A stretch of 13,826 bases of DNA, from the NCBI GenBank assembly GCA_002479815.1, contig DLPA01000171.1, positions 16,696 through 30,521 of the forward strand. The letters are read 5' to 3'. Source of the stretch: a bacterium UBA7470. Lineage in GTDB: Bacteria > Pseudomonadota > Gammaproteobacteria > Burkholderiales > Burkholderiaceae_C. The notes under the pieces were generated by a model. The model worked only from the letters and a program-made list of their open reading frames with translations, was not told the DNA's origin and searched no databases. A program made the translations under genes and the position numbers. Positions within the stretch are counted from its first letter, which is position 1. The number at the start of each line of letters is the position of its first letter. Positions 1-7,074 of the stretch are shown piece after piece.

Positions 1-60
1 CAAGTAATACGGGGGTTTTAAAGGATTAGAGTCTGAAAAACAATCAAATTTTCCTAAAAA
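1..60 (+). repeat. Left arm of a diverged intergenic inverted repeat
   Basis: This AT-rich non-coding stretch begins CAAGTAATACGGGG and ends CCTAAAAA. Read against the reverse complement of 121-180 it aligns without gaps over 60 positions, with about two thirds identical by eye. The outer 14 bases (13 of 14) and the inner 10 (8 of 10) match best. The left end is probably cut by the window, because the right copy continues past the matching point. From memory, a core like GCAAGAAATACGGGG preceded by GAGCTGCTT resembles a repeat scattered between genes in Comamonadaceae. That family assignment is recollection, not a search result. Confidence 0.5.
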
Positions 61-120
61 ATGCCTCTCAAAATCCAGCCCAAGCCGTTTTTGGCGCTTT
101 CACACCCGTTTGAGGCTGAA

Positions 121-193
121 TTTTTAGGTTTTTAGGCTTGATTTTAATAATTGAATCAGCCATAAGCCCCGTATTTCTTGCGTAAGCAGCTCA
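121..193 (-). repeat. Right arm of the same intergenic inverted repeat
   Basis: On the minus strand this arm reads GAGCTGCTTACGCAAG followed by AAATACGGGG, and it ends in two tandem copies of CCTAAAAA (plus-strand TTTTTAGG at 121-128 and 129-136). It mirrors 1-60. The 60 bases between the arms (61-120) contain no gene. A smaller inverted pair, GGCTGA at 114-119 and TCAGCC at 156-161, could nest inside. The rest of the spacer to the pmbA stop (194-276) shows no clear terminator or gene. The outer boundary is uncertain. Confidence 0.45.
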
Positions 194-276
194 CTTTTTT
201 TACTCTGCTTTTTACGAGGCCAGAATCCCTCTGACCTCCAGACGGTGAGCGCCGCGTCCCAGCGCCACAGCCGTTT

Positions 277-1713
277 TTAATGCCCCGCCACTTTCATGCG
301 GTTGATGAGGATGGAGCCGACCGACTTCGCGCCATAGTTATAGACATCGGCCCCCACCGCCTCTATGCCCTTGAGCATGTCTTTGAGGTTGCCCGCGATG
401 GTGATTTCTTCGACCGGATAGGCAATCACCCCGTTTTCCACCCAGTAGCCCGACGCGCCGCGTGAGTAGTCGCCCGTCACCCCGTTCACGCCCTGCCCCA
501 TCAGCTCGGTGACGAAAAGGCCCGTACCGAGCTTGCGCAGCATCTCGGCCAAGTCGTCGCCCGCTTGCGTTTGGCGGCTGGTCAGACTCAAGTTATGCGA
601 GCCGCCCGCGTTGCCCGTGGTTTTCATGCCCAGTTTGCGGGCCGAATAGCTGCTCAAAAAATAGCCTTTGACGCGGCCCGCACTGACGACTTTGCGCTGC
701 TGAGGGCGCACGCCTTCGCCGTCAAACGGCGAGCTGCCCTTGCCTTTGACGATGAACGGGTCGTCCACGATGTCGATGTGACGCGGAAAGACTTGTTTGC
801 CCATGCAGTCCAGCAAAAACGTGGTTTTGCGGTACTGCGACCCGCCGCTGACGGCTTGCACGAAACCGCCCAACAGCCCCGCTGCCAAGGGCGACTCAAA
901 CAACACAGGGCATTCGGTGGTGGCGATTTTTCGTCCATTGAGCCGTGCCAGCGCACGCTCGGCGGCGTAGCGGCCCACGGCTTGGGGCGTGGCAAGATCG
1001 GCGGCATCGCGCATGGAGCTGTACCAGTGGTCGCGCTGCATCTTCGCGCCCTTGCCCGCAATCGGGGCCACCGACAAGCTGTGGCGCGAGCTGGCGTAAC
1101 CGCCACAAAACACGCCCGGGCGGGGGGCGGTCACGTCGAACACGCCGCCACGCATATGCGCCGTGAAAAAGTGCGATTGTTGGGCCGACACACCCGCGCC
1201 TTCGCTGTTGGTGATTTTTTTGCTGGTGGCAAACGCGGCGGCTTCGCAGGCCAAGGCCAGTTCCAAAGCTTGCTCAGAGGTGACGGCCCACGGATGGAAC
1301 AAATCCAACTCGGGCCAGTCGGTGGCGGTGTCCTCAGGGTCAGGCAGTCGTGCAAAAGGGTCTTCGGCGGTGAAGCGGGCAATGTCGTAGGCGGCTTGCA
1401 CGGTTTGCTCGATGGCGGCTTGGGAGAAGTCCGAGGTGGAAGCATTGCCACGGCGGTCGCCCACATACACGGTGATGCCGAGCGACTTGTCGCGGTTGCG
1501 TTCCACGTTCTCCAGTTCGCCTTTGCGCACCGACACCGACAGCCCGCAGCCTTCAGACGCTTCCGCGCCCGCGTCGCTTGCGCCTAGCTTTTTGGCATGG
1601 GCCAAGGCCGTTTCGACCAGCTCTTGAAACTGAGCACGGCTGTATTGAAATCCGGCCTCTGGACGGGCCGATGAAGGGGAGGGAGAGGGGGAGTTAGATG
1701 TCAATTTGCTCAT
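277..1713 (-). CDS. pmbA: PmbA/TldE, inactive-type subunit of the TldD/TldE metalloprotease
   Basis: This 478-residue protein belongs to the U62 (TldD/PmbA) family. In Enterobacteria, TldE pairs with TldD in a cytoplasmic protease that matures microcin B17, degrades the CcdA antitoxin and trims modified peptides. The TldE partner lacks the HExxxH zinc motif, and none is seen here. Family signatures are the N-terminal segment with GLSVSVRKGELENVERN and the C-terminal region with GMKTTGNAGG, LMGQGVNGVTGDYSRGASG and the ending VGSILINRMKVAGH. E. coli TldE is about 450 residues, so the length fits. The ATG at 1713 is chosen because the longer frame would run over darP on the other strand; no strong ribosome-binding site precedes it. 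The N terminus carries a low-complexity Ser-Pro stretch (SPSPSPSS). It diverges from darP across 45 bases, an arrangement common in proteobacteria. tldD is not in the window. Confidence 0.93.
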   Translation of the reverse strand: MSKLTSNSPSPSPSSARPEAGFQYSRAQFQELVETALAHAKKLGASDAGAEASEGCGLSVSVRKGELENVERNRDKSLGITVYVGDRRGNASTSDFSQAAIEQTVQAAYDIARFTAEDPFARLPDPEDTATDWPELDLFHPWAVTSEQALELALACEAAAFATSKKITNSEGAGVSAQQSHFFTAHMRGGVFDVTAPRPGVFCGGYASSRHSLSVAPIAGKGAKMQRDHWYSSMRDAADLATPQAVGRYAAERALARLNGRKIATTECPVLFESPLAAGLLGGFVQAVSGGSQYRKTTFLLDCMGKQVFPRHIDIVDDPFIVKGKGSSPFDGEGVRPQQRKVVSAGRVKGYFLSSYSARKLGMKTTGNAGGSHNLSLTSRQTQAGDDLAEMLRKLGTGLFVTELMGQGVNGVTGDYSRGASGYWVENGVIAYPVEEITIAGNLKDMLKGIEAVGADVYNYGAKSVGSILINRMKVAGH

Positions 1714-1758
1714 GTTGGCAGCTATGATACTTTGCTGTCTGTTTAGAAGCGCATCACC

Positions 1759-2400
1759 ATGTCCAGAAAACCCAAACGTGGCTATTACGTCAAAGGCCAT
1801 TTTGTTGCCGAAGGCAGCGAGCTTGATCTAGAACTCAAGGCCGAACTCAAAGGCACGACCGAACAAAGTCGCACCGATCTCAAACGCGAAAGCCAAGCCC
1901 AACAAGACTTGGGCGAAGCGCTCATCGACTTACGCGCCAATTTGATGGCCGGTTTGGACTTGCCAGAAAAGCTCGTCTCTGCCCTTGACGAAGCCAAGCG
2001 CATCACCGATTTTGGCGCACGCCGTCGCCATCTCCAGTACATCGGCAAGCTCATGCGCCAATTGGAGCCTGACACGCTAGATGCCGCCCGTGCCGCTTTG
2101 GACGTGCAGCACCAAGGCAGTGCCGAAGAAAAGCAGGCGCTGCATCAAGCCGAACAATGGCGCGACCGCCTCATTGCCGACGATGCGGCCTTGACCGAAT
2201 GGCTGGCGGTGGCACAAGACGCGCAAGACCACGGCGCAGCCAGTGTCGATCCGCAACACCTACGCGCCCTGATTCGCCAAGCCCGCAAAGACGCGCAAGC
2301 CACCGCCCCCCAAGAGCACGCTGGTGCTGCGGTGCGCCACGGCAAGGCGTATCGGGAGATTTTTCAAATCGTTAAAGCCACGCTGGCCCATCTCGCATAA
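1759..2400 (+). CDS. darP: DarP (YjgA) 50S ribosome-associated assembly protein
   Basis: This 213-residue protein is a DUF615/YjgA family member, renamed DarP in E. coli, where it binds late 50S precursors and helps form the peptidyl transferase centre. Seen here: an N-terminal basic segment (MSRKPKRGYYVKG), a charged helical middle, and the family motif DFGARRRHLQYIGKLMR around residues 86-102, followed by a helical C terminus. It is longer than E. coli DarP (about 183 residues), mostly at the N terminus. The start ATG at 1759 has only a weak upstream purine run (AGAAG). A TATGAT hexamer at 1723-1728 could be its -10 box, but no good -35 is visible. It is divergent from pmbA and followed by mog after 11 bases, so the two plus-strand genes are probably cotranscribed. 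Confidence 0.92.
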   Translation: MSRKPKRGYYVKGHFVAEGSELDLELKAELKGTTEQSRTDLKRESQAQQDLGEALIDLRANLMAGLDLPEKLVSALDEAKRITDFGARRRHLQYIGKLMRQLEPDTLDAARAALDVQHQGSAEEKQALHQAEQWRDRLIADDAALTEWLAVAQDAQDHGAASVDPQHLRALIRQARKDAQATAPQEHAGAAVRHGKAYREIFQIVKATLAHLA

Positions 2401-2411
2401 GGTTTTTCACC

Positions 2412-3029
2412 ATGACCACTGCTACCCCTGTCTCAGACATAGCACCCGTCACCATCGGCATCGTCTCCATCAGCGACCGCGCCAGCAGCGGCGTGTATGA
2501 GGACAAAGGACTGCCCGCGCTGCAAGACTGGTTGAGCCGCGCCCTGCACAACCCCATCCGTTTTGAGCCGCGTTTGATTCCCGACGAACAAGCCACCATC
2601 AGCCAGACCTTGATCGAGCTGGTGGACGTGACGGGCTGTCATTTGGTCTTGACCACCGGCGGCACTGGCCCTGCGCTGCGCGATGTCACCCCAGAAGCAA
2701 CTTTGGCCGTCGCGCACAAGGAAATGCCGGGTTTTGGCGAGCAAATGCGTCAAATCAGCCTGCGCTTTGTGCCCACGGCGATTTTGTCGCGCCAAGTGGC
2801 GGTGATTCGCCACCAAAGCCTGATCATCAACCTGCCCGGCCAACCCAAATCCATCGCCGAAACCCTAGAGGGCTTGAAGGCTGCCGACGGCACATCGTTG
2901 GTACACGGCATTTTTGCCGCCGTGCCCTACTGCATCGACCTGATCGGCGGCCCTTACCTCGAAACCCGCGATGAAGTCTGCAAAGCCTTCCGCCCCAAGT
3001 CAGCGCAGCGTGCAGCGCGTTTGGTCTGA
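2412..3029 (+). CDS. mog: Molybdopterin adenylyltransferase (MogA)
   Basis: This 205-residue cytoplasmic enzyme adenylylates molybdopterin before MoeA inserts molybdate, a late step of molybdenum cofactor synthesis. The MoCF-binding fold is clear: IGIVSISDRAS near residues 15-25, the pterin-binding loop TTGGTGPA at 81-88, DVTPEA at 91-96, and the C-terminal INLPGQPKSI that typifies MogA rather than the MoaB or CinA branches. The length matches E. coli Mog (about 195). The ATG follows the darP stop by 11 bases, with AAGG overlapping that stop as a likely ribosome-binding site, so translation may be coupled. No other moa or moe genes are in the window. No convincing terminator was seen in the 130 bases before srkA. 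Confidence 0.94.
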   Translation: MTTATPVSDIAPVTIGIVSISDRASSGVYEDKGLPALQDWLSRALHNPIRFEPRLIPDEQATISQTLIELVDVTGCHLVLTTGGTGPALRDVTPEATLAVAHKEMPGFGEQMRQISLRFVPTAILSRQVAVIRHQSLIINLPGQPKSIAETLEGLKAADGTSLVHGIFAAVPYCIDLIGGPYLETRDEVCKAFRPKSAQRAARLV

Positions 3030-3159
3030 ACCCATTTGGCCTCAAAGCAACGCCCTCATCAAGAAGAGACGTGAAAGAAAAAGACCGCTCGATGGTCGTC
3101 CATGCACGACGCAGCAGCGACACCTCTTTGGCATTCTTACAACGAAAAGGAGCAAATGT

Positions 3160-4212
3160 ATGCACAAAGATTGGTCTTTATCAGAGCATACCGACGAAGA
3201 AACTCCGTATGCGTGTTTGACTCCTGAACGAGTCTTAGATGCCTTAGATCAAGTGGGTCTGATCCCCGATGGCCGTCTGACGGCTTTAAGTTCTTACGAA
3301 AACCGTGTCTATCAGTGTGGCTTGGATGAACCGCATCAGGGCCATTCGTCTGTCGTCCTGAAGTTTTATAGGCCGGGGCGTTGGAGCGCAGATCAAATTG
3401 AGGAGGAGCACCGTTTTGCCCACGCACTGCAAGCGGCGGAAGTGCCTGTCGTCGCCCCGTTGATGTGGCAAGAGCAAAGTGTGCATCGGCTGGGAGATTT
3501 TTATTTCAGCGTTTCTCCATATCGTGGAGGCCGTCGGCCTGAGCTGGAGGATGAAGAGGTGTTGATGTGGACCGGGCGTTTTTTAGCCCGTCTGCATACG
3601 GTAGGCGAACAACAAGGCTTTACTGCCCGACCCCAGTTGAGCATCACCCATTTCGGACATGAGAGCCGGGATTGGCTGGCTGCGCATGAAGCCGTGGCCT
3701 GGGACGTGCGCTCGCGATGGGAGCGCACCCTAGACCAAGCACTGACTTTGATCGCAAAAGTTGCACCAGAGTTGGGGGCTGACACAACGTATCAGGGTCA
3801 TTTAAGACTGCATGGGGACTGTCATCCAGGCAATATTTTGTGGACTCCCATCGAATTGCCTCAAGGAGGGCCTCATTTTGTCGATTTAGACGATGCCCGG
3901 ATGGGGCCTGCGGTTCAAGATTTATGGATGTTGCTGCCTGGTGGATCACGCGGAGATCAAACCTATAGCCTATCGGTCTTGATCGAGGGATACGAGCAGT
4001 ACCGTCCTTTTAACAGGCGAGAATTGGCGCTGATTGAACCTTTACGCACCCTAAGACATATTCATTACAGCGCGTGGCTGGCACGTCGTTGGAAAGACCC
4101 GATCTTTCCACACAATTTCCCTTGGTTTGGTTCAAGCGCTTATTGGGCAGGACAAGTACAGCAGTTAGAGTTACAAATCGAGGCCATGCAGGAAGCCCCC
4201 CTCGAGATCTGA
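3160..4212 (+). CDS. srkA: Stress response kinase SrkA (YihE/RdoA family)
   Basis: This 350-residue protein is a Ser/Thr kinase of the APH/choline-kinase fold. In E. coli, SrkA (328 residues) protects against MazF-linked and stress-induced death. Seen here: VVLKFYRPGRW with the ATP-binding lysine near residue 68, the catalytic loop LHGDCHPGNILW with Asp220 and Asn225, and the metal-binding FVDLDDARMGPAVQDLWML with Asp242, which matches the E. coli order with a short insertion between the two motifs. The ATG at 3160 is chosen over an upstream in-frame start at 2971 because AAAGGAG lies 7 bases before it, homologues begin here, and the longer frame would overlap mog. In gammaproteobacteria srkA usually precedes dsbA; here it is convergent with trxA, another thiol-redox gene. 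Gene context alone does not prove a link. Confidence 0.9.
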   Translation: MHKDWSLSEHTDEETPYACLTPERVLDALDQVGLIPDGRLTALSSYENRVYQCGLDEPHQGHSSVVLKFYRPGRWSADQIEEEHRFAHALQAAEVPVVAPLMWQEQSVHRLGDFYFSVSPYRGGRRPELEDEEVLMWTGRFLARLHTVGEQQGFTARPQLSITHFGHESRDWLAAHEAVAWDVRSRWERTLDQALTLIAKVAPELGADTTYQGHLRLHGDCHPGNILWTPIELPQGGPHFVDLDDARMGPAVQDLWMLLPGGSRGDQTYSLSVLIEGYEQYRPFNRRELALIEPLRTLRHIHYSAWLARRWKDPIFPHNFPWFGSSAYWAGQVQQLELQIEAMQEAPLEI

Positions 4213-4227
4213 GCACCGACCCCAAAA

Positions 4228-4270
4228 GCACAACCCCCACACCGACGACCAGGGAAAGTGCAGGGGTTGC
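4228..4270. terminator. Possible hairpin between convergent srkA and trxA
   Basis: CAACCCC at 4231-4237 can pair with GGGGTTG at 4263-4269. CAC at 4238-4240 can extend the stem with GTG at 4258-4260 across a two-base bulge. The loop is long and no T-tract follows on either strand, so an intrinsic terminator is doubtful. Its place between convergent genes is the main support. Confidence 0.25.
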
Positions 4271-4315
4271 AATCATCAAGCACACAAGCAGGCGCTCATT
4301 TACGCCCGGCTTAGG

Positions 4316-4648
4316 TCAGGCAAGGTACTGATCTACAAAGCCATTCAGTTGTGATTTATTCAACATTCCGACTTTAGTGGCTTGAAGTTGGCCGTCCTTG
4401 AATAACATCAGTGTAGGAATGCCACGAATGCCAAATTTACCTGGCACACTGCGGTTTTCATCGACATTGACTTTCACCACTTGCAAACGACCGGCATAAG
4501 TCTGAGCCGCCTCGTCCAAAATGGGCGCGATGGCTTTGCATGGGCCACACCACTCAGCCCAAAAATCAACCAACACAGGTGTATTGGCTTGAAGTACATC
4601 TGCCTCGAATGAAGCATCAGAAGCATGTTTGATCAGATCACTGGCCAT
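4316..4648 (-). CDS. trxA: Thioredoxin TrxA
   Basis: This 110-residue cytoplasmic disulfide reductase passes electrons from thioredoxin reductase to targets such as ribonucleotide reductase and PAPS reductase. Seen here: [16 protein letters not shown] with redox cysteines 34 and 37, and the cis-proline loop RGIPTL with Pro78. The length is standard. A longer frame reaches 4906, but the start at 4648 fits homologues and has AGAGGG 6 bases upstream. In many proteobacteria trxA lies directly upstream of rho. Here its downstream neighbour is the convergent srkA, and it diverges from rplS across about 250 bases. It could be a second thioredoxin copy, but the sequence is fully canonical. Confidence 0.95.
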   Translation of the reverse strand: MASDLIKHASDASFEADVLQANTPVLVDFWAEWCGPCKAIAPILDEAAQTYAGRLQVVKVNVDENRSVPGKFGIRGIPTLMLFKDGQLQATKVGMLNKSQLNGFVDQYLA

Positions 4649-4714
4649 TTGAAACCCTCTACATCTTTCTGCGGCACAAAAAACATTGGTTTGACAATTG
4701 TGACAGAAACGAAA

Positions 4715-4750
4715 TGTCGCCCTGGAATGGGGACACGTGCGCAGGGCACA
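4715..4750. other. Hairpin in the trxA-rplS divergent region
   Basis: GCCCTG at 4719-4724 pairs perfectly with CAGGGC at 4742-4747. TGT at 4715-4717 and ACA at 4748-4750 extend the stem to nine pairs, with one bulged C at 4718. It lies between the trxA start (4648) and the proposed rplS -10 box (4799). It would fall in the trxA leader if trxA transcription starts farther upstream. A TTGACA hexamer occurs at 4692-4697 on the plus strand, but no good -10 follows it. The role is unknown. Confidence 0.35.
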
Positions 4751-4773
4751 ACAAAAAAGGAACTCACAACGGC

Positions 4774-4804
4774 CTGAAAGATTCACCCTGTATTGAAATA
4801 TAAT
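4774..4804 (+). promoter_or_regulatory. Probable rplS promoter
   Basis: A perfect -10 hexamer TATAAT sits at 4799-4804. The best -35 candidate is CTGAAA at 4774-4779 (4 of 6 to consensus, 19-base spacer), so the -35 is weak. Transcription would start near 4811 and give a leader of about 85 bases before rplS. Because rplS lacks its usual upstream operon partners here, it needs its own promoter, which supports this call. Confidence 0.5.
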
Positions 4805-4831
4805 GGAAGGCTTTCGATCCTCTGTCTGGCT

Positions 4832-4877
4832 GAACAAGCGTCTTTGTTTGTCTCCCCGCAGCGGTTTGCGCAGACAA
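4832..4877 (+). promoter_or_regulatory. Structured leader upstream of rplS
   Basis: TTGTCT at 4848-4853 pairs with AGACAA at 4872-4877, and inside it CGCA at 4857-4860 pairs with TGCG at 4867-4870. An upstream stem, AACAA at 4833-4837 with TTGTT at 4844-4848, shares bases with the first, so the two partly exclude each other. The second hairpin ends 18 bases before the rplS ATG at 4896. A ribosomal-protein leader with regulatory folding is possible but unproven. Confidence 0.35.
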
Positions 4878-4895
4878 GATCGGTGATTGAAACTG

Positions 4896-5252
4896 ATGAA
4901 CCTCATTCAAACGTTAGAGCAAGAAGAAATTGCTCGCCTCGATAAAAAAATTCCTGACTTTGCTCCTGGCGATACCGTCATTGTGCATGTCAACGTGATC
5001 GAAGGTACACGCAAGCGTGTACAGGCCTACGAAGGTGTGGTCATTGCCCGCCGTAACCGTGGTCTGAACAGCGGCTTCATCGTCCGTAAAATTTCCAACG
5101 GCGAAGGCGTGGAGCGTACATTCCCACTTTACAGCCCGTTGATTTCTCATATTGAAGTCAAACGCCGTGGTGATGTTCGTCGTGCAAAGTTGTACTATCT
5201 GCGCCAGCGCAGCGGCAAGTCTGCACGTATCAAAGAAAAATTGGGGGCTTGA
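4896..5252 (+). CDS. rplS: 50S ribosomal protein L19
   Basis: This 118-residue protein is L19, located at the 30S-50S interface of the large subunit. Diagnostic segments are [15 protein letters not shown] at the N terminus, [30 protein letters not shown], and the basic C-terminal [14 protein letters not shown]. The ATG at 4896 is preferred over an in-frame TTG three codons upstream because homologues begin MNLIQ. No strong ribosome-binding site is visible before either codon. L19 is normally last in the operon rpsP-rimM-trmD-rplS. Those three genes are absent here and trxA diverges in their place, so rplS appears to be transcribed alone from a TATAAT promoter and is closed by a strong terminator. 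Confidence 0.97.
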   Translation: MNLIQTLEQEEIARLDKKIPDFAPGDTVIVHVNVIEGTRKRVQAYEGVVIARRNRGLNSGFIVRKISNGEGVERTFPLYSPLISHIEVKRRGDVRRAKLYYLRQRSGKSARIKEKLGA

Positions 5253-5282
5253 TTGCCTTCGCAACAAGTCTCATAAAAATGG

Positions 5283-5311
5283 AAAGCCGCTGTTTCAGCG
5301 GCTTTTTTTTT
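5283..5311 (+). terminator. Intrinsic terminator after rplS
   Basis: AAAGCCGCTG and CAGCGGCTTT form a perfect 10-bp stem with a TTT loop. The stem runs straight into a tract of nine T (5303-5311). It lies 30 bases after the rplS stop and ends before the next gene's ribosome-binding site, so the pyrophosphatase gene either has its own promoter or depends on read-through. Confidence 0.93.
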
Positions 5312-5333
5312 AATTGCAACAAAAGGGTTTCTC

Positions 5334-6005
5334 GTGCTGACGTTCGATCCTCGTCAAGTGCCTGTGGTGTCTTCATTTGAGCCTGAGCCTGCCTTAAGCC
5401 CAGATCGGCTCCACCCTGCTGCGTTGCGTGAACGCTGGGGCGCACCCCCTTCTTGGCAACCCGAAATACGGCGTGAGAAGAAGTTCACCCACCGCGCGCC
5501 TGCAGCAGCAGCGGTTCTGATTCCATTGGTAATGACGGGGGAGGGATTGGCTGTACTGTTGACGGTTCGCACCGCACACTTGTCCAGTCACGCGGGCCAA
5601 GTCGCTTTTCCTGGTGGACGGATTGACGCGCAAGACCGCAACGCGCAAGATGCAGCCTTGCGTGAGGCACACGAAGAAGTGGGCTTACCGCCTGCTACCG
5701 TAGAAATACTGGGCACACTGCCTGATTACATCACTGGGTCTTCATTTCATGTCACGCCAGTGGTGGGCTTATTGCAAAGCAACCCCAGCCTGACTCCGAA
5801 TCCTCACGAAGTCGATGCCATCTTTCAAGTGCCATTGAGCTTTCTCATGAATCCAGCGCACCACCGCCGGCATCGGTTTGAGTGGACACCAGAGGACGTC
5901 AGAGAGTGGTACTCGATGCCCTATCACGACGGTTCGCGGGAGTGGTTCATTTGGGGCGCAACTGCGGGTATGCTGCGTAATTTTTACCACTTCTTGGCCG
6001 CTTAG
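5334..6005 (+). CDS. CoA pyrophosphatase, NUDIX hydrolase (NudL-like)
   Basis: This 223-residue NUDIX hydrolase probably cleaves coenzyme A or its oxidised forms to phosphopantetheine and 3',5'-ADP. The CoA-specific signature LLTVRTAHLSSHAGQVAFPGG (residues 75-95, NuCoA motif) runs straight into the NUDIX box, ending ALREAHEEVGL near 108-118. The box has the slightly longer spacing typical of the E. coli NudL (YeaB) branch, and the metal-binding REAHEE is intact. The start is a GTG at 5334 with AAAAGGG 6 to 7 bases upstream; no ATG in frame fits better. It is longer at the N terminus than NudL (about 190 residues), as in other betaproteobacteria. It follows the rplS terminator and precedes the CbiB-like gene by 45 bases. 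Substrate specificity is inferred from the motif. Confidence 0.92.
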   Translation: MLTFDPRQVPVVSSFEPEPALSPDRLHPAALRERWGAPPSWQPEIRREKKFTHRAPAAAAVLIPLVMTGEGLAVLLTVRTAHLSSHAGQVAFPGGRIDAQDRNAQDAALREAHEEVGLPPATVEILGTLPDYITGSSFHVTPVVGLLQSNPSLTPNPHEVDAIFQVPLSFLMNPAHHRRHRFEWTPEDVREWYSMPYHDGSREWFIWGATAGMLRNFYHFLAA

Positions 6006-6050
6006 GACTGGTATGACTTGGGTGTCGTGACTTCTCGCTATGATTCGCAC

Positions 6051-7025
6051 ATGAGCTTTCTTGCTGTTTTGTTTGCCTTGCTACTTGAACAAATTCGCCC
6101 TTTGTCTCACGATAATGGGGTTCACGCGGGCTTGCGTGGGTGGACAAAACTCGTCAAACGCAGTCTAGATGCAGGGCAAGCCGGTCACGGGTTGTTGGTT
6201 TGGGGTGGGGCTGTCGCTCTGCCTGTACTTTTGGTAGGCCTGGTTCATTTTGTATTGGCCCAGTACAGCCTCATCCTGACCTTTGTATGGACAGTGGTTG
6301 TCCTTTACTTCACGTTGGGCTTTCGTCAATTCAGTCACCATTTCACACAAATTCGACAAGCGTTGGAGTTGGGTGACGAAAAAACTGCACGAGCTGCATT
6401 TGCGGCCTGGAAACGGGTATCCATAGAATCCATTCCAACCACAGGCTTGGTTCGCCACGTATTGGCTCACGCCGCCATGTCCGCACATCGCCACGTCTTA
6501 GGTGTATTGGTTTGTTTTGTGTTTTTCTGGGCTGTAGGCCTAGGGCCGACAGGCGCCGTTTTATACCGTTTGGCAGATTACTTCGTCACAGCGTGCCGCT
6601 TCACGAGCATAGAAACTCCCACCAGTAGCTCAGTCAAAACAACGGCTGAGCAAGCATGGCAGTGGATCAATCACGTTCCATCACGGGCAACGGCATTGGC
6701 GTTTGCGGTCGTAGGCAATTTTGAAGAAGCCGTCGCCAGTTGGAGGGAGGACGCCGGCACGTTTCGTGACAGCAATGATGGCGTGGTGTTGGCTGCAACG
6801 GCTGGCGCATTGAACGTGCGTTTTGGCGACCGAAGCGGCTCACCCAAGACGATGACAGAAGACCCTATGGCAACGCTGGGATTTCACAGCCGTGCGCAGG
6901 CCAACGTCAGTGGTCGAGAACCGCAGTTGGCACATTTGGCCAGCTTGGTTGGCTTGGTTTGGCGTGGGGTGGTCTTGTGGATGTTGCTGCTGGCCTTGCT
7001 GACCTTGGCTCGTTTGATGGGTTGA
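6051..7025 (+). CDS. CobD/CbiB-AmpE family inner-membrane protein
   Basis: This 324-residue membrane protein resembles both CbiB, the adenosylcobinamide-phosphate synthase of cobalamin synthesis, and AmpE, a related protein next to ampD in enterobacteria. Hydrophobic segments lie near residues 2-12, 49-70, 74-90, 150-180 and 300-322. The INHVPSRATALAFAVVGNFEEAV segment matches the conserved VP-R region of AmpE/CbiB, and LAATAGALNVRFG is the CbiB-type GALxVRxG motif. The ATG at 6051 is chosen over an in-frame TTG at 6018 because the hydrophobic start MSFLAVLFALLLEQ matches homologues; the ribosome-binding site is weak. No cobalamin genes surround it, so a role in B12 synthesis is not supported by context and the true function is open. 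It is probably cotranscribed with the upstream pyrophosphatase. Confidence 0.85.
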   Translation: MSFLAVLFALLLEQIRPLSHDNGVHAGLRGWTKLVKRSLDAGQAGHGLLVWGGAVALPVLLVGLVHFVLAQYSLILTFVWTVVVLYFTLGFRQFSHHFTQIRQALELGDEKTARAAFAAWKRVSIESIPTTGLVRHVLAHAAMSAHRHVLGVLVCFVFFWAVGLGPTGAVLYRLADYFVTACRFTSIETPTSSSVKTTAEQAWQWINHVPSRATALAFAVVGNFEEAVASWREDAGTFRDSNDGVVLAATAGALNVRFGDRSGSPKTMTEDPMATLGFHSRAQANVSGREPQLAHLASLVGLVWRGVVLWMLLLALLTLARLMG

Positions 7026-7055
7026 TTGAGAGACCACTGCTTCCATCAACCCCAT
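7017..7055. terminator. Possible bidirectional terminator between the CbiB-like gene and rsgA
   Basis: GGGTTGAT at 7019-7026 pairs perfectly with ATCAACCC at 7045-7052. AT/AT can extend the stem after a bulged C at 7053. The stem overlaps the stop codon of the plus-strand gene. It lies between two convergent genes, but the loop is 18 bases and no clean T-tract follows on either side. Confidence 0.35.
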
Positions 7056-7074
7056 ATTCATTTGATTGGTGCGG

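Noticed and set aside
565..1587. A 340-residue plus-strand open frame within pmbA
   Set aside because: It lies opposite the well-supported PmbA frame, is rich in Arg, Ala, His and Gly as expected for an antisense shadow of a GC-rich gene, and shows no recognisable domain.
2971..3159. A 63-residue N-terminal extension of SrkA
   Set aside because: It would overlap the end of mog and has no family similarity; the ATG at 3160 has a strong ribosome-binding site and the expected length.
4692..4720. TTGACA at 4692 as a plus-strand promoter for rplS
   Set aside because: The hexamer is perfect, but no acceptable -10 lies 16-18 bases downstream; the TATAAT at 4799 is the better candidate.
4649..4906. 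An 86-residue N-terminal extension of TrxA on the minus strand
   Set aside because: It runs through the rplS start and leader, and homologues begin at the ATG at 4648, which has AGAGGG upstream.
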